From: Cymbomonas tetramitiformis
Lineage: Eukaryota; Chlorophyta; Pyramimonadophyceae; Pyramimonadales; Pyramimonadaceae
NCBI GenBank assembly: GCA_001247695.2
Contig: LGRX02025893.1
Location: 1-49,261 of the forward strand
Direction of reading: 5' to 3'
DNA: 49,261 nt
Shown here: positions 40,778 through 49,261 of the stretch, piece after piece
How the letters are laid out: each line of letters opens with the position of its first letter
Numbering within the stretch: the stretch's first letter is position 1
The notes under the pieces: model-generated
The model's database searches: none
Seen by the model: only the letters and a program-made list of their open reading frames with translations
What the model was told of the DNA's origin: nothing
Program-made: the position numbers and the translations under genes

Positions 40778-40790
40778 ACTCTCCCCCCTT
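40778..40790 (-). promoter_or_regulatory. Polypurine tract of gypsy B
   Basis: On the minus strand AAGGGGGGAGAGT lies directly before the LTR TG. The same tract precedes LTR A and the LTR of copy C. Confidence 0.8.
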
Positions 40791-40964
40791 AGGAGTGGTC
40801 TACCTCCTGGGATCACTCCGCTAAGGTACCCATCTAAGTTCCAGTTCTTAGGTTCTCTGGTTCCTTGCTGTTTCCAGTTCTTAGGTTCTCTGGTTCCTCT
40901 TCGAGCATAGTTTGCCTGCCGCTACCAGGGCACCACTTTCAAGAAGAAGGGTGCCACTTGGAAT

Positions 40965-43900
40965 CTAAAGCGGGTCTTCAGTGTCGCGGAGGCGTAAATG
41001 TCGGAAAAGTTGTCGTAGCAGGGGTGCTGGTACGGGGTATACACTCGCAGATCGACCTGCTCCAGTCTGCTGCGGGTGAGGTCCAAGCTGAGCAGTCTCT
41101 GGGTGAGCACCGGTTGCCCATCTGCACGCACACGGTGTTGAAGTAGTACTGCGTAGCAGGGGCGAGGGTGGTGCTGAGTTCGTCCATATGCAGGTGGGTT
41201 TCATGTACTGCGTACCATACATGCAGTAGGTACACACCAGCGGTGGGGGAAGCTGGCGCATCATAGGGCGAAGCCGTAGCGCGTTAGGGAAGCGACCTCT
41301 GGGGTTTTCCATGAACCAATGTTTTGGCTCTAGGTAGTCTATGATCTGCAATGCTCGTCGTACGATTTTGTCAGCCTGGGGAAGGTCAGGGGGTCCACCA
41401 GTGGTGCGCGCTTGACTGTACTGCCTGCAGGGGGGACTTGCCCAAATAACATCGAAGAATCCAGGCGGGTATTGCTTGTAGTCCCATTGCAAGATGTCAC
41501 ACACATGAGTGGGTTGCCAGATATGCCCGGAGTCGAGGGTCACCACTGAGGCGGAGGGGAAGCAATTTAGGAATTCCCTCTCTACTGAGCCAGTACCGCT
41601 GAAAAGTACGAGAATCCTGGGCGTGCGGGTTGTTTTTGCCTGTATTGCCAGCAGCTCTGTCACCAGTGCCAACGACCCATCTTCCACGCGCTCTTGGCGT
41701 TCCCACGGCAGGGGGATATCATCTTCCATCTGTTCGAGCTGGTCCAGTTCATCGCAGGGATTGGTGATGAGGTGGGCCAGTGTCATTCCGGCTTGAGCGG
41801 AGTGGCGGCCACGCTGCTCGCGTCGCCGAGTGGCTTCGTCGCGGACTTGCGCTTCCATGTGCAGTCTCGCTTGCTCGAATTCACGAAGTTGTTGAAGTGG
41901 ACTTCCGCGTTCAAGTTTGTCACGCGTCCTCCATTGGTCGTGAGCTTTGGAGTAGCCAGTCCAGCGAACCTTCCACTCTTCCACCTCCTTTCCTCGAACA
42001 GACCGCACTCGACGTGCAAGGATACGCTCAACGTGTGCTTCCTTCTGACCGTCCACTACCACCTCTTCAGGTACTGCTAGGTGATCGCGCGAAGCAAAAG
42101 CATCTTGACCGCTGGTGTACGGTTTGAGGCGATGTTGAGCGAACACGTCGTGAATCCGCCAGTGAGGAGGGAGGCGTAGGCGGTAGGCTACTGGAGCTCC
42201 TCTGTCGGCCTCGGGCATGGTCATCTGTATATCGCTGAAGAAGCGTTCGGTCACAGGCACTGGTCCATGCCAGCGCTTGGTCAGTTTCCTACAGATGGAG
42301 CGATCCATCACCTTCTCCGTAAGGTGTTTCGCCTCTATCCAGACCAGATCTCCAACAGCATACTCCCGCTGCCCGTGTCTGCGATCAAACTGTTCGCGCT
42401 GTCGCTGTTGAGCCAGCTCCAACCGCTGTCTGGCGTCCCGCAGCTGCGACGAAAATTTCACAGCCACTTCGTGTGCGGTGCCTACTCCCCCAGTTCGTCG
42501 TCCAGCGGTGGACTGCGCGGCCTCCAGGAAAAGATCCAACTGCGACAGCGGCGAGAACCCGAACACCAGCTCAAACGGCGTGAAGCCAGTAGATTCACTC
42601 CTGGAGTCATTGATCGCGAACTCCACGTTAGTGGTGAACAGATCCCAGTCCTCCACATTGGCGTCAACAAAGGACCCGAGCATGTCCTCAATAACTCTGT
42701 TGCTGTGTTCTGCCTGGCCGTCAGACCGAGGGTTGTACGGCGTGGTACGAGCCACTTTCACACCCATCAGTCTCATGAGTTCCTGCCAGAAAGCATCTTG
42801 AAACCGCGGGTCACGATCAGAGACAATCTTCATAGGCGCGCCATGTAAGCGCCACACCGAGTCAAAGTAGATTCTGGCCACCACAGCTGCGGAGCTGTCG
42901 CCGAAGTTCATCGGCACAACGTGGACCATCTTCGTCAGCTTGCAGGTGAAGGCCACGAAAGCATCATTGCCCCTCTCTGATACCGGCAGGCCGGTGACGA
43001 AGTCTACCGCGACATCCTGCCATGGCCTGTTCGGGATGCTGTGAGGGTTTAGCAACCCATCCGGGTAAGTTCCCCGCGGCCTCACTGACTGGCACACTGC
43101 GCAGGATGCAACCCAGGTGCCCACATCTTCCGCGGCACCACGCCAATAGAAGCGTCGCAGCACCCTCTCCAGAGTCTTGTCTCGCCCAGTATGGCCTGAG
43201 GACAATGACTCATGAGCATGGCGAATTACTACTTCTCGAAGTGGAGAGTCCTCCCCCAGCACCAACTGATATCTCCCTGCTGCGGTTCTCCAAACCACTT
43301 CACCTACCAGCCTGAAGTCTTGTAGGCATTGGTGTGGTGCCGCCTTCACTTTCTCCCGCAGCGAACGAAGTGTCCCCTCTCGGGTGTACTCCGCTTTCAA
43401 CGCACGCAGGAACTTTGAGTCCGACTGCTGGGAGGTTGCGTCTCTGAAGGCTGCTGCCTCACCTGTTCTTATCACAGCGGGGGCTGTTCGCGGGTGCCTC
43501 ACGCGTGCTGGCTGTGGTTTGGCGGGAGGGGCGTGTACTATCAGAACAGGCCAACGAAGGTCGAAGGCCTTCCCATCTGGGTTCTCGAAGAACTTATTGG
43601 GCTCGCCCTTATCATCGTGAGTAGGGATGACCTCCACGATCTGCATATTGGCCTTTCTGAAAAGTTTGCGCCACGCGGGGAGCTTGGACTGGTGATCTGG
43701 TAGAACGAAGACCGCTGAGGTGTTTTCTGGGTCTGCCTTCCATTCTGCGATATACTTGTTCAAAATCGCCTCCACCGTAATGTGCTTGGAGTTATATGGA
43801 GGGTTACACCAAACCCGAAGGCCCCTCCATTTCTCTGAAAGGCAGTCTGTCCAGAATCTATCCGCCTGTCTATTGCGGCCGCCAAAGTCACAACAGGCGT

Positions 43901-46900
43901 CCACATCGAAGGGTCCAAACTTCTCGGCGTACTTCGAGGAGTACTCTGCTCGGACACGCCAATTCTGTGAGTCTTCGGGGGGAGTCTGCCGTTTTTGCGG
44001 GTGAAGGACCGGGGATGGAGCTGACTGCTGGGGCGCCTGCTGCGGGGGTGGTGAGCTCACTGGCACCTTCTCAGTGGGCGCCTCCGATGCGTCAGCTCGT
44101 GATGTAGGTGTTCGCGTCTTCGGTGACGCCAACTGTGGAGGCGCTGGGGTCGTAGAGGCTCTTCCAGCGCGTGACATGCTCCTCGTTATCCTTATCTGAG
44201 GTGGAGCTCTGTCTGGGGGTTGGTGTGGAGCTTCTGTCGGCTTCGCGCTATCAGCTTCAGGCCAGTCAGGCATGTCGAAGTCGAGGTGATCCTCCTTCAT
44301 TCCCTTATAGAGCTTCGGATTAACGAGAGCGATGGTCTCCCCCATGCCCATGGCCTGTTCCGCCACGGAGAGGGTCTCCACTGCTGAGAGCCAACAGTCA
44401 ACCGTCTGAGCCCAGTGGGGATGAGCTGCGGGTGGTGAGCTGGAGAAGCATTCAGACTCCAGCGTTGCCTGAGGGTCTTTCGGCAGGTCTGAGGTGGGGT
44501 CGATCACTCCTGCCTCCTTCAACCCCTCGCGAACGTCCTTGTCTTTGAAGTCGGGTCTTCTGGACAGGGCGTCTGGTTCCAGCAGCAGCGCTCCCTTGAT
44601 GTACTCCATTCTCGGGACTCCCACCTCCACCAGATCCATGTACCAGCGTGCCTGTCTGCGGCTAAGCTCTCTGCCAGGTTCCATCAACCATTCAAGGGGG
44701 CGGTGATCACCCTGGATGCGGAAGTTGGTGAAGATGAGGTAATGCCGCCAGGTGACGGTGGTACAGTGGTGTAGAGCACCTAGCTCACGCTCGCCGGTGT
44801 GGTAATTCTGCTCGGCGGCTGAGAACTGGCGGCTCTCGTATGCTATCACGCGCAGCCCAAGACCATCTCCATTGTCTTGCATAAGTACTCCCCCAAGAGC
44901 GATGCCGCTAGCATCCGTCTGCACCACGAAAGGCGCTGTGCCGTCTGCGGCACCCTTAATGTTGGGCAAGGCGAGCACTGGTGCTGATGTGAGGGCCTTC
45001 TTCAGCTCCTCGAAGGCCCACTGCTGCATGGGACCCCACTCCCAGGGTACGTCCGACTTGGTCAACCGGGTGAGGGGCTGAGCGATCTCGGAGAAGCAGT
45101 GGATAAACCTGCGGTAATACCCCGCTAGGCCCAAGAACTGCCTGACGTGGGTAACCGTCTCCAGCTCGGGCCAGTCCCTCACTGCAGCCACCTTGTCGTG
45201 CTGGGGTCTGCAGCCATCTGCGGAGATACAGTGGCCAAGGAACCGTAAGGATTTCTTCAACAGCTGGCACTTGGACCTCTTGAGGAAGACGCCCTTCTCC
45301 CTGCATGTCAGGAGCAGTTGTTTGACGTGCTCGTAGTGCTCTGCAGCGGTGTTGCTGAAGACGACCACATCATCGATGAAGATCCGGACAAATGGGAGAT
45401 GGCCCAAGGCCCGCTGCATCCGTCGCTGGTACTGAGATGGTGAATTCTGCAGCCCCTGCGGCATGACCAACCACTCATATGACCCCATCTGGGTGGTGAA
45501 GGCGGTCTTCTCGACATCTCTTGGTGCCATCGGTACTTGCCAGAAGCCATCCACCGCGTCGAACGAAGAGAAGAACTTCGCACCCTGCATCTCGTCGAAC
45601 ATCATCAGGATGTCTGGGAGAGGATACTTGTCCTTAACTGTCTGGCGGTTGAGGAGCCGGTAATCGATCACCAGTCGCAGCTCCTTGGGGTTCCCGGGCT
45701 TAGGGACCATCAAACAGGGAGCTGCATAAGGACTGGAAGAGGGTCGGATATAGCCCTTGGACATCAGAGTCTCCACGCGTTCTCGAAGTTGGCGGAGTTC
45801 CTCTGCGGACTTCTTGTAGATGCGCTGGCAGGGAGGTCCCTTCTTGCTCAGCTCAGGGTCCAGGTTAATGTTGGCTTCATCTTGGGGGTCATGTCTGAGT
45901 CCATCGATGTTCGGTAGGGCAGTCGTCATCTCCTTCTTGTACTCCTCACCCCAGAAGTCCTGAAACTTGAGGGTCCACTCAGGGCTCACTTCTGCATCTT
46001 CAGTATCCGCAGCGGGTTCGGCGTTCTCAGAGTCGATGGCCGTGGCTGCAAAGGCAGAAGCGGTATCGTCGGGGGACTTCTCGGCCACCATGAGCCAGGC
46101 GGGCTGCATCTCCGGGTCGTCATTGCCGCGTAGCTTCTGCGTCTCCGCGTACACCAGGTACTTCTTCAGCTGGGCAGGGGTTAGGAACACCTCATCCACC
46201 AATCCCGCGCAGGCCGTGCCCTTCGGAGACCTGTCCCCAGATGCTTTCCCAGGAGACCAGCCTGTGATGGTGACGCGATCCCCAATCTTGCCACTGCGGG
46301 ACTTCCTGAGGAAGGAGACGGAGCCATTCCCTTCATAGCCCAGAGTGACAGGAGAGTGACTGCGCAGCCACCTTCCGCCGAGGATAACATCCACCTGTAT
46401 GCCCAGCGGTAGGATCCGGAGGGCAAGGGCGTTCTCCGTATAGGTGCCCGTGGTGGTGTGCGTGTTAAACTTGGCGTACGCGGCGGCACCAGTGATCTTC
46501 ACAGATCCATCCGCCAGGGTGACTCGCATCTCGGAGCCGGCTCGTGTCGTGAGGCCACATCGCTTAGCGCTCTGCTCCGAGATGAAGTTGTCAGAGGCCC
46601 CCGAGTCGATCAGCACCTTGACCGTGTGCCCTCTGAGGGTTGCATAGAATACCAGCAGTAGCGGTCCTTCTTCGTCATGTGCCGCTGCGAGGGTGCCCTC
46701 GATGTCGGTCTTCCACTGAACTCCCCCATCTGTGCGTATGCTTTTGCACTTGAGGTTGGGGAGGAGGTTGTCCGAGGCCTCGCGGCATTCTTCCAACGTT
46801 TGCCTACACGCGGCGTAGAACTCCTCATCCAGCAAATCAACATCTTCAGTCGGATGACTGACGAGGTTGTCTGCACTCGCCGTCAGCAGGGTGCCCGCTG

Positions 46901-48542
46901 AGGTGCATTCGCTCGAGGTGGGGCTGACATGAGTGGTGTCGCTGGTGGTAGGGCTCACATGGGTGGTGTCACTGGTGGTAGGGCTCACATGTGTAGTGCC
47001 ACTGGTGGTGGGGCTAACATGGGTAGTGCCGCTTACTGTGGGGCTCACGTGGGTAGTGCCGCTTGTTGTGGGGCTCACATGGGTAGCGACACTATTGGTG
47101 AGACTGCCATGGGTGAGAGGGTCCTCGTCATGCTGAGGGCTGCCAGCAGGGGAGTTGTGGGCGAGCTGGTGGGAGCTCGGGTGGTCAGTTCTCGTCTGAG
47201 GGGTCCCAGCTGCTGCCATCTGCTGGGTGAAGCAGAGCGAATTGACCGAGGACTCCTCTTCCATCACCTCAGGGTCTTCAGCGATGGGGTGGCTGTCGAG
47301 ACAGGGTGGTGCTTCATCCGCTTCATGCGTTCTGACGGTGGTCATCTGCTGGGTGAAGCAAAGCGAACTGGGTGCGGAGGTCTCCTCCGCCTCTGAGCAG
47401 TAGGATGAACCTTCGGGGTTTCCTCCCGGGGTGGCCGGCGCGTTATCATGGTGCGAAGATGTAGTCTCTGTTGTGGGCTCGGCCAGCGAGGATGATGGAG
47501 GGGATGCTCCCAAGGGGCTGGGACCCAGCTTCCTCATCTTGTACTGGTGTACTGCGTGCAGACTGCACCAGGCGCCGGGTAAACCCACATCTCCTGCTGT
47601 CCCAGGTATCGTGCCCACTTCAGTGTCCAGGGTGCAGAGGGATGTCGAAGACCTCGCTGCTGCTCTTCGTGCGCCCTCCTTTTCCCACAGCCTGCTACCT
47701 GGGGAAGAGTCTGGACGACTCGAAGTGGCGATTGCCTTTTGCTGCTCGGCAGGCGACAGCTCTCTCCAAGCCGCGTAGAGGTCGTGGGAGCTGGTGTTAG
47801 AGGATTCGGGGACTTGCTGGCGACCGTCGTGTGAAAGGAGGTGCCACAATGCTATGCGCTGATGGCCCTCCTTGCGATCTTGAGGTTCGCGGGCAATGCG
47901 TATCCTCTCTGCCAGCTGGTTGGCGCGGTTCACGCGCTCCTTTGGCGATCGACTCCCAGAGTGTACGCGGCTGCGGACGCGCTCCGACATTTTATCCACC
48001 AGGTCCTTGGCAGCCTCTGGGGACTTGCGCAGAGCTCTGCGGACCTTCTGCATGGCGACTTCGAGGGGGAGGGAGTACAGATCTCTCTTCCAGTGCCACG
48101 CAGTTAGCCTTTTCCGTGGGTCCGCGAGGTTGGACTGATAGATGGGCAGCGGCAGGACAACACGCGGTCGGGGGCGAAGGTCGCGGGGCTCTCCGCGGTT
48201 GTTGCCCATAATGGGGGGTCTGTGCCGGGGAACTCGCCGTCCCCTCCGACCCTCGATCCTCGCTTGTGTATAAGCAGGGCCGTCATCAAGAGGTAGCGAC
48301 GGCTCATCGAAGGGGGTGCTTCCTGCGAGAGGGTGGCTGGACAAGTCATCCCTCGGCGGCGATGGGGCACCAGCTGAGCGGTAGGTGCGTCGCAAACGGG
48401 TCCCAGAGGTCGTGAAGGCCACACTCTTGGGGTGGGGACGTTGGCCCCAAGGGTCTCTGCGTCCTCGGGCGCGTCGGGGTTCCACTGGTTCTGACCGCTT
48501 CTCCAGGGCGGAGAGGGTCTGATCGTCAGGGCAAGACCTCAC
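40965..48542 (-). CDS. Gypsy B Pol polyprotein with Dam-like and C5 DNA methyltransferase domains
   Basis: The frame is 2525 codons from the listed Met, but translation probably enters by reading through the UGA at 48582-48584, since there is no stop between. Domains by residue: low-complexity linker with a 10-residue THVSPTTSGT-type repeat ~477-540; aspartic protease with LIDSGAS (Asp646); reverse transcriptase ~930-1110 (VIDYRLLN, FIDD at ~1055-1058); RNase H ~1205-1310 (QTDASG, Asp1210; DHRPLEW); Dam-like N6-adenine methyltransferase ~1535-1665 (FDVDACCD, NPPY 1580-1583); integrase with zinc motif ~1780-1820 (HTGRDKT, CAVC) and DDE core Asp1847, Asp ~1910, Glu1945; chromodomain ~2161-2225 (EAHVERIL, EEWKVRWTGYSKAHDQW); C5-cytosine methyltransferase ~2305-2500 with FSGTGS (Phe2314), PPC (Cys2372) and ENP (Glu2412). 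The integrase inserts the cDNA, the chromodomain likely reads histone marks, and the methyltransferases may mark element DNA (inference). Confidence 0.92.
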   Translation of the reverse strand: MRSCPDDQTLSALEKRSEPVEPRRARGRRDPWGQRPHPKSVAFTTSGTRLRRTYRSAGAPSPPRDDLSSHPLAGSTPFDEPSLPLDDGPAYTQARIEGRRGRRVPRHRPPIMGNNRGEPRDLRPRPRVVLPLPIYQSNLADPRKRLTAWHWKRDLYSLPLEVAMQKVRRALRKSPEAAKDLVDKMSERVRSRVHSGSRSPKERVNRANQLAERIRIAREPQDRKEGHQRIALWHLLSHDGRQQVPESSNTSSHDLYAAWRELSPAEQQKAIATSSRPDSSPGSRLWEKEGARRAAARSSTSLCTLDTEVGTIPGTAGDVGLPGAWCSLHAVHQYKMRKLGPSPLGASPPSSSLAEPTTETTSSHHDNAPATPGGNPEGSSYCSEAEETSAPSSLCFTQQMTTVRTHEADEAPPCLDSHPIAEDPEVMEEESSVNSLCFTQQMAAAGTPQTRTDHPSSHQLAHNSPAGSPQHDEDPLTHGSLTNSVATHVSPTTSGTTHVSPTVSGTTHVSPTTSGTTHVSPTTSDTTHVSPTTSDTTHVSPTSSECTSAGTLLTASADNLVSHPTEDVDLLDEEFYAACRQTLEECREASDNLLPNLKCKSIRTDGGVQWKTDIEGTLAAAHDEEGPLLLVFYATLRGHTVKVLIDSGASDNFISEQSAKRCGLTTRAGSEMRVTLADGSVKITGAAAYAKFNTHTTTGTYTENALALRILPLGIQVDVILGGRWLRSHSPVTLGYEGNGSVSFLRKSRSGKIGDRVTITGWSPGKASGDRSPKGTACAGLVDEVFLTPAQLKKYLVYAETQKLRGNDDPEMQPAWLMVAEKSPDDTASAFAATAIDSENAEPAADTEDAEVSPEWTLKFQDFWGEEYKKEMTTALPNIDGLRHDPQDEANINLDPELSKKGPPCQRIYKKSAEELRQLRERVETLMSKGYIRPSSSPYAAPCLMVPKPGNPKELRLVIDYRLLNRQTVKDKYPLPDILMMFDEMQGAKFFSSFDAVDGFWQVPMAPRDVEKTAFTTQMGSYEWLVMPQGLQNSPSQYQRRMQRALGHLPFVRIFIDDVVVFSNTAAEHYEHVKQLLLTCREKGVFLKRSKCQLLKKSLRFLGHCISADGCRPQHDKVAAVRDWPELETVTHVRQFLGLAGYYRRFIHCFSEIAQPLTRLTKSDVPWEWGPMQQWAFEELKKALTSAPVLALPNIKGAADGTAPFVVQTDASGIALGGVLMQDNGDGLGLRVIAYESRQFSAAEQNYHTGERELGALHHCTTVTWRHYLIFTNFRIQGDHRPLEWLMEPGRELSRRQARWYMDLVEVGVPRMEYIKGALLLEPDALSRRPDFKDKDVREGLKEAGVIDPTSDLPKDPQATLESECFSSSPPAAHPHWAQTVDCWLSAVETLSVAEQAMGMGETIALVNPKLYKGMKEDHLDFDMPDWPEADSAKPTEAPHQPPDRAPPQIRITRSMSRAGRASTTPAPPQLASPKTRTPTSRADASEAPTEKVPVSSPPPQQAPQQSAPSPVLHPQKRQTPPEDSQNWRVRAEYSSKYAEKFGPFDVDACCDFGGRNRQADRFWTDCLSEKWRGLRVWCNPPYNSKHITVEAILNKYIAEWKADPENTSAVFVLPDHQSKLPAWRKLFRKANMQIVEVIPTHDDKGEPNKFFENPDGKAFDLRWPVLIVHAPPAKPQPARVRHPRTAPAVIRTGEAAAFRDATSQQSDSKFLRALKAEYTREGTLRSLREKVKAAPHQCLQDFRLVGEVVWRTAAGRYQLVLGEDSPLREVVIRHAHESLSSGHTGRDKTLERVLRRFYWRGAAEDVGTWVASCAVCQSVRPRGTYPDGLLNPHSIPNRPWQDVAVDFVTGLPVSERGNDAFVAFTCKLTKMVHVVPMNFGDSSAAVVARIYFDSVWRLHGAPMKIVSDRDPRFQDAFWQELMRLMGVKVARTTPYNPRSDGQAEHSNRVIEDMLGSFVDANVEDWDLFTTNVEFAINDSRSESTGFTPFELVFGFSPLSQLDLFLEAAQSTAGRRTGGVGTAHEVAVKFSSQLRDARQRLELAQQRQREQFDRRHGQREYAVGDLVWIEAKHLTEKVMDRSICRKLTKRWHGPVPVTERFFSDIQMTMPEADRGAPVAYRLRLPPHWRIHDVFAQHRLKPYTSGQDAFASRDHLAVPEEVVVDGQKEAHVERILARRVRSVRGKEVEEWKVRWTGYSKAHDQWRTRDKLERGSPLQQLREFEQARLHMEAQVRDEATRRREQRGRHSAQAGMTLAHLITNPCDELDQLEQMEDDIPLPWERQERVEDGSLALVTELLAIQAKTTRTPRILVLFSGTGSVEREFLNCFPSASVVTLDSGHIWQPTHVCDILQWDYKQYPPGFFDVIWASPPCRQYSQARTTGGPPDLPQADKIVRRALQIIDYLEPKHWFMENPRGRFPNALRLRPMMRQLPPPLVCTYCMYGTQYMKPTCIWTNSAPPSPLLRSTTSTPCACRWATGAHPETAQLGPHPQQTGAGRSASVYPVPAPLLRQLFRHLRLRDTEDPL
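46922..47112 (-). repeat. 30-bp coding minisatellite in gypsy B pol
   Basis: About six copies of a 30-bp unit encode THVSPTTSGT-like decapeptides rich in Thr, Ser and Pro, just upstream of the protease. It is probably a flexible or modified linker. Confidence 0.85.
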
Positions 48543-48566
48543 TTCCCCGAAGGGCAGGGTCTGGGG

Positions 48567-48584
48567 CTGGCCGCCGGCCAGTCA
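48567..48584 (-). promoter_or_regulatory. UGA stop followed by a perfect hairpin between gag and pol
   Basis: On the minus strand the gag frame ends GATGAATGA, and gag and pol share the same reading frame. Directly after UGA comes CTGGCC GGC GGCCAG, a perfect 6-bp GC stem with a 3-nt loop, and then pol continues. UGA followed by CUG plus a 3' structure is the layout expected for stop-codon readthrough to make Gag-Pol. Readthrough itself is inferred. Confidence 0.6.
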
Positions 48585-49253
48585 TTCATCGCTCTCCACC
48601 GGGGGAAGGCCGTCACCCTCCACAAGCTCGATGCCCGCAAGGGCCGCCAGGGTCTGGTAGCTCTGCTCGTCCTCACAGGTAGCAAGAGCTAGGACCTCCT
48701 CGGAGAACTCTTCTGGGACGCCATCCACCGAGGAGATGTCCTCCTGCTGCTCGATGGCCCAAACGACGGCGGCTACAAACCCAGGGGAGTTCGCCAGTCG
48801 AGCGGGTGCATTGGCCCTCCACTCCTTGAGCTTAGCCTCGTCCGTACAGTTACGGACGATGTGCTCCGCAGAGCCACAGGCGAAGCACCGGCGGACTTTC
48901 GGAGCATCAGGGCGGGAGAGGCCAGGTGGTGGTGGCAAAGGAGTCACCGCCGCGGCGACGGTGGTGGCAGGCCCGTTCTCCAGCATGGCAAGAGCTGGGC
49001 GGCTCGAAGAGGGGGTACGCCTGTAGAAGGGGGTGCGAGGTGGTGAGTTAGCGAAGGAAACAGCACGGGGAGGACGGTCTTGAGAGCGCCTCTGAGCCGC
49101 CTCCGTGTCAATGTCACTCTCCACCTCCTCAGCAACTTCCCGAATCTTCAACAAGGCGTTGTGGGTGCCCGGGATGTCGTCAGCGACGGCCTTCCTCTCC
49201 CACTCTTCTGGTTTGGAGACATCCAAGTGGATGGCTCTCAGGCGCCGCATCAC
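48582..49253 (-). CDS. Gypsy B Gag, C-terminal part (open at the right edge)
   Basis: At least 223 codons are visible, and the frame is open up to the window edge, so the true start lies outside. A zinc knuckle CFACGSAEHIVRNC (CX2CX4HX4C) sits at about 48855-48900, preceded by a Pro-rich linker and followed by an acidic tail. This is the nucleocapsid region that binds element RNA. It ends at UGA 48582-48584, in frame with pol. Confidence 0.8.
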   Translation of the reverse strand: MMRRLRAIHLDVSKPEEWERKAVADDIPGTHNALLKIREVAEEVESDIDTEAAQRRSQDRPPRAVSFANSPPRTPFYRRTPSSSRPALAMLENGPATTVAAAVTPLPPPPGLSRPDAPKVRRCFACGSAEHIVRNCTDEAKLKEWRANAPARLANSPGFVAAVVWAIEQQEDISSVDGVPEEFSEEVLALATCEDEQSYQTLAALAGIELVEGDGLPPVESDE

Positions 49254-49261
49254 CTTGGGTG

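Larger units (their letters stand above)
40085..49261 (-). mobile_element. Gypsy copy B, apparently intact, extends past the right edge
   Basis: The minus-strand order is gag (partial at the edge), UGA, pol of 2525 codons without interruption, polypurine tract and 3' LTR. The chromodomain, GPY/F-like stretch and H2C2-DDE integrase place it in the chromodomain-bearing Ty3/gypsy group. Two DNA-methyltransferase-like domains are unusual cargo. The 5' LTR lies outside the window. Confidence 0.9.

Overview
This window looks like eukaryotic nuclear DNA, most likely from a repeat-rich unicellular alga or similar protist. It carries a chromodomain Ty3/gypsy retrotransposon, a very large APE-type LINE, small Gag-only LTR elements, a Mutator-like TIR element and several satellites. 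There are no bacterial operons, Shine-Dalgarno patterns, rRNA or tRNA genes. The taxonomic guess is inference. No ordinary host gene could be recognised, and almost everything is mobile DNA or its debris, often nested.

Layout, left half. 455-15512 (+) is a giant LINE-like element. ORF1 has a CCHC knuckle and two intron-like segments. ORF2 is a 2930-residue protein with a Ulp1/C48 cysteine protease, an APE-type endonuclease, reverse transcriptase, RNase H, a zinc finger and a C-terminal NPPF adenine-methyltransferase-like domain. Its last ~200 residues lie in another frame after an A-run. At 3262-5191 the LINE is interrupted by a palindrome-rich Mutator-like element with ~90 bp TIRs and a 9-bp target duplication, whose interior holds a 185-bp satellite. 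15734-19016 is a Gag-only LTR element (element 1) with mismatched LTRs. A second Gag-only element (element 2, 19242-22458, 235-bp LTRs, TSD CTAAT) sits inside the RNase H domain of a degraded, unrelated LINE fragment (19030-23201). A truncated minus-strand relative of element 1 follows (23205-23857).

Middle. 23860-28620 is satellite territory: CTTAAG-rich repeats, a 42-bp minisatellite, a 92-bp tandem repeat with hairpins, diverged copies of the 185-bp satellite, and a ~475-bp GC-rich tandem duplication. 29520-30412 (-) is a fragment of the same LINE family as the giant element, abutting a truncated gypsy copy.

Right half. Three copies of one gypsy lineage are present. Copy A (30425-36571, +) is 5'-truncated and broken by a frameshift, a nonsense codon and two small insertions. 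It is inserted in an older, AT-richer copy C (36572-about 38690, +). Copy B (40085 to the right edge, -) is apparently intact: Gag, an in-frame UGA immediately followed by a perfect hairpin, then a 2525-codon Pol. The Pol order is aspartic protease, RT, RNase H, Dam-like N6-adenine methyltransferase (NPPY), integrase, chromodomain, C5-cytosine methyltransferase (FSGTGS / PPC / ENP). A foldback MITE lies between C and B.

The main biological story is retroelements of two unrelated classes carrying their own DNA-methylation enzymes. The gypsy lineage encodes both an N6-adenine and a C5-cytosine methyltransferase-like domain in one polyprotein next to a chromodomain, which suggests self-directed epigenetic marking or chromatin targeting of new insertions. 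Activity and specificity are not shown by sequence alone.
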